This document shows positions 44,774 through 46,734 of a stretch of 46,734 nucleotides of DNA, in pieces. The notes below the pieces were generated by a model. That model did no database searches and had not been told where the DNA came from. It saw nothing but the letters and a program-made list of their open reading frames with translations. Made by a program: the position numbers and the translations under genes. This DNA is from Cyclobacterium sp. Its GTDB lineage: Bacteria > Bacteroidota > Bacteroidia > Cytophagales > Cyclobacteriaceae. How positions within the stretch are numbered: the first letter of the stretch is position 1; each line of letters opens with the position of its first letter. Location of the stretch: assembly GCF_014762705.1 (NCBI RefSeq), contig NZ_JABURL010000085.1, forward strand, positions 1 to 46,734, in the 5' to 3' direction.

Positions 44774-46351
44774 ATGAAAAGAAATCCAACATGTCTATTT
44801 TTTGGTTTTCTGGTCCTGTCATTGAGCTGTCGACCACAAAGTGAAATCCAGGAAGATAACAGACCTAATATTGTCATTATCGTGGCAGATGATTTGGGTT
44901 ATTCGGATATTGGATGCTATGGTTCAGAAATAGCTACACCTAACCTGGATGGGTTGGCAAAAGAAGGTTTGATGTTTCAGCGCTTTTACAATGCCGCCAG
45001 GTGTTGTCCTACCAGAGCTTCTCTGCTGACAGGACTTTATCCCCATGAAGCGGGCATGGGAGGGATGGTAAGTTCGGTGTCCAGCGATCCTGACCCCGGG
45101 CCCTATCAGGGTTTTCTGAATGATGAATCCGTCACGATCGCAGAACTGCTTAAGGAGGCAGGATATGCCACCTACATGTCCGGAAAATGGCACGTTGGTG
45201 AAAAAAAGGAACATTGGCCCAGGACACGGGGATTTGAGAGGTATTTTGGTCTGATCAGTGGAGGAAGCAGCTACTTTGAGCTGGATAAGGATTCGGCAAG
45301 ACTTAGGCAAATGGCCCTGGATGATGATCCCTGGGAGCCTCCTAAAGATGACTTTTACATGACGGATGCCTTTTCAGACCAAGCGGTACAATATGTCCGG
45401 GAGCATGGAGAACGCAAACCTGGAAAGCCATTCTTACTTTATCTTGCCTATACAGCTCCCCATTGGCCATTACACGCTTTACCGGAAGATATTCAAAGGT
45501 ACGAAGGCCGGTATGCCATCGGCTGGGATGCTTTACGGAAGGAGCGATACGAAAGACAGCTTCGGCTGGGGGTATTAGACCCTAATTTCCGTCTCACGCC
45601 AAGAGAAGAGGGGGTATCTTCCTGGGAAGCAGCGGCAGATAAAGCCGACTGGGCAAAACGAATGACAGTTCATGCAGCCATGGTAGACAGAATGGATCAG
45701 GGAATCGGTAAGTTGGTCCGGGAGTTGAAAGCGAATGGACTGTACGACAACACGCTAATCGTTTTCCTATCCGATAATGGGGCTTCCCCTGAAAGTATTG
45801 TCGGTAGGAACATGCATGACCCCAATTCCGAAATAGGTTACCCCGGTTCTTATGTTGCCTTTAAGAAACCCTGGGCCATAGCTTCCAATACTCCTTTCAG
45901 AAGGTACAAGAGATGGCTGGAAGAAGGAGGAATGGCCACCCCGATGATTGCTCATTGGCCCAATGGAATCTCGCAAAAAGGAATCACCAAAGAAACGGGC
46001 CATGTGGTGGATATCATGGCCACCTGTCTGGAATTAGGCAATACAGCGTATCCGGAACGCTATCAGGGAAACCAACTAAAACCGCTGAGAGGAAAAAGTC
46101 TTGTGCCTGTTTTTAAAGGGGAGGGAATGGAGCAAAACCGGGAATTGTATTGGGAACATTTTGGCCACCAGGCCATGCGGAAAGGGAAGTGGAAAATCAT
46201 TTCCAAATCACCGGAATTTGACTGGGAATTATTTGATCTGGATGAAGACCCAACTGAACTCAACGAAATTGGTGAACAAAACCCACAAATCCTTGAGGAA
46301 ATGGTCAAGGATTATGCTTATTGGGCGGAAGAGGTTGGTGTCAGGTATTAA
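44774..46351 (+). CDS. family S1 sulfatase (arylsulfatase type), lipoprotein
   Basis: A 525-residue sulfatase. The ATG at 44774 is chosen because it starts a lipoprotein signal with lipobox LSLSC (Cys19), unlike the in-frame upstream ATG at 44702. The protein is thus likely anchored in a membrane rather than free. Metal DD at 39-40 (VADDLGYSD), maturation motif CCPTR at 77-81 followed by ASLLTGLYPHEAGMGGM, GKWHVGE, TAPHWPLHA and LSDNGASPES are all present. The CCPTRA...GMG pattern is typical of the large arylsulfatase-like S1 group with broad substrates. It has a C-terminal RKGKWKIISKSPEFDWELFDL subdomain. It follows the fourth SusC/SusD pair by 131 bases with a terminator in between. Confidence 0.93.
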   Translation: MKRNPTCLFFGFLVLSLSCRPQSEIQEDNRPNIVIIVADDLGYSDIGCYGSEIATPNLDGLAKEGLMFQRFYNAARCCPTRASLLTGLYPHEAGMGGMVSSVSSDPDPGPYQGFLNDESVTIAELLKEAGYATYMSGKWHVGEKKEHWPRTRGFERYFGLISGGSSYFELDKDSARLRQMALDDDPWEPPKDDFYMTDAFSDQAVQYVREHGERKPGKPFLLYLAYTAPHWPLHALPEDIQRYEGRYAIGWDALRKERYERQLRLGVLDPNFRLTPREEGVSSWEAAADKADWAKRMTVHAAMVDRMDQGIGKLVRELKANGLYDNTLIVFLSDNGASPESIVGRNMHDPNSEIGYPGSYVAFKKPWAIASNTPFRRYKRWLEEGGMATPMIAHWPNGISQKGITKETGHVVDIMATCLELGNTAYPERYQGNQLKPLRGKSLVPVFKGEGMEQNRELYWEHFGHQAMRKGKWKIISKSPEFDWELFDLDEDPTELNEIGEQNPQILEEMVKDYAYWAEEVGVRY

Positions 46352-46614
46352 TATTCAAAGCCGACCATTGAATAATGGATGAGACTTTAATTTTTCATGA
46401 TCAATAAATAAAATCATCACATTAGAAATAATAACCCAAATGACCTGGTCCATTTAGGAGATGTTTTCCTAAACCTCAGTTAATATTACCTTTACCTCTA
46501 CAGATACCTTATGACTTGCAAGGTGGATTAAATTCAAAATGTATGAATTAAAAGATTGACAATCAAAACGAAAATCTTATTGATATATAAAAAGAGCGTA
46601 GGGCTGACAAAAAA
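46352..46614. other. intergenic region, no gene recognised
   Basis: AT-rich sequence after the last sulfatase. A weak 5-base stem CCATT-GAAT-AATGG near 46363-46376 followed by TTTAATTTTT may act as a poor terminator. No coding frame is convincing. Confidence 0.4.
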
Positions 46615-46684
46615 CCGGGGGGTGCGGGAGGATTGCGGGGGGAAGGATTTTTTTGTCTTGATCTTTTGGTACTTTTGGATCAAG
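46615..46684. repeat. G-rich stretch plus CTTGATC/GATCAAG hairpin, possible dispersed intergenic element
   Basis: Three G-tracts (46617-46622, 46626-46628, 46637-46642) and further GG pairs lie in otherwise AT-rich DNA. They are followed by a T-run and a hairpin with arms CTTGATC (46657-46663) and GATCAAG (46678-46684). Sequences of this kind (T-run, GTCTTGATC, TACTTTTGGATCAAG) resemble dispersed intergenic repeats I associate with Cytophagales genomes. Only one copy is in the window, so the repeat nature cannot be shown here. Confidence 0.4.
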
Positions 46685-46734
46685 TGAACGGCATTTATAA
46701 AAAATGACACGAATTAAGGAAACATGCGTTTAAT

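Noticed and set aside
1-46734. CRISPR arrays, tRNA or rRNA genes
   Set aside because: No regularly spaced repeats, cloverleaf-like segments or ribosomal RNA sequences were recognised on either strand.

Overview
The window looks like a chromosomal stretch of a Bacteroidota bacterium, probably a marine Cytophagales/Cyclobacteriaceae-type glycan degrader. This is an inference from gene content: four SusC/SusD outer-membrane uptake pairs, two ECF sigma/FecR anti-sigma pairs, four family S1 sulfatases, lipoprotein signals, and roughly 40-45% GC by spot counts. All 25 convincing intact genes lie on the + strand. I see no rRNA, tRNA or CRISPR array.

Layout. (A) 153-6480: a catabolic cluster with a DUF6807/PmoA-like protein, a Tat-exported Gfo/Idh/MocA oxidoreductase, mannonate dehydratase (UxuA), a secreted glycerophosphodiester phosphodiesterase and an OprO/P-type porin. 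(B) 6481-12918: a SusC/SusD pair with no sigma/anti-sigma partners. It has a higher-GC body, a leader and N-terminus paralogous to the next SusC, a decayed STN signalling domain, a possible IS3 scrap upstream and a group II intron reverse-transcriptase remnant downstream. (C) 12919-23192: sigma, FecR, SusC, SusD, then two PhoD-family alkaline phosphatases. This is a candidate locus for a phosphorylated substrate. (D) 23286-35256: sigma, FecR, SusC, SusD and three sulfatases in tightly packed order, ending at a strong terminator. This is a candidate sulfated-glycan locus. (E) 35615-39421: a small two-helix membrane protein, a TonB-dependent receptor of the OMP_b-brl_3 type, and a GlcG/HbpS-like protein. 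(F) 39957-46351: SusC without an STN domain, SusD, terminator, and a lipoprotein sulfatase. The last 380 bases hold no gene but contain a G-rich/hairpin intergenic element.

How the parts may work together. In C and D an STN-bearing SusC would sense substrate and signal through FecR to its ECF sigma factor, which would raise expression of the locus. SusD captures the ligand and SusC imports it, while exported sulfatases or phosphatases strip the ester groups. There is no recognisable glycoside hydrolase or polysaccharide lyase in the window, so backbone depolymerases must be encoded elsewhere, or the substrates are small molecules or already depolymerised. Mannonate dehydratase in A points to uronate (glucuronate) catabolism.

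The most unusual points are the mosaic SusC with a degenerate STN domain, the leader elements shared by three susC genes, the SusCD-PhoD-PhoD locus, and a sulfatase whose maturation motif reads CSPSL in place of CxPSR.
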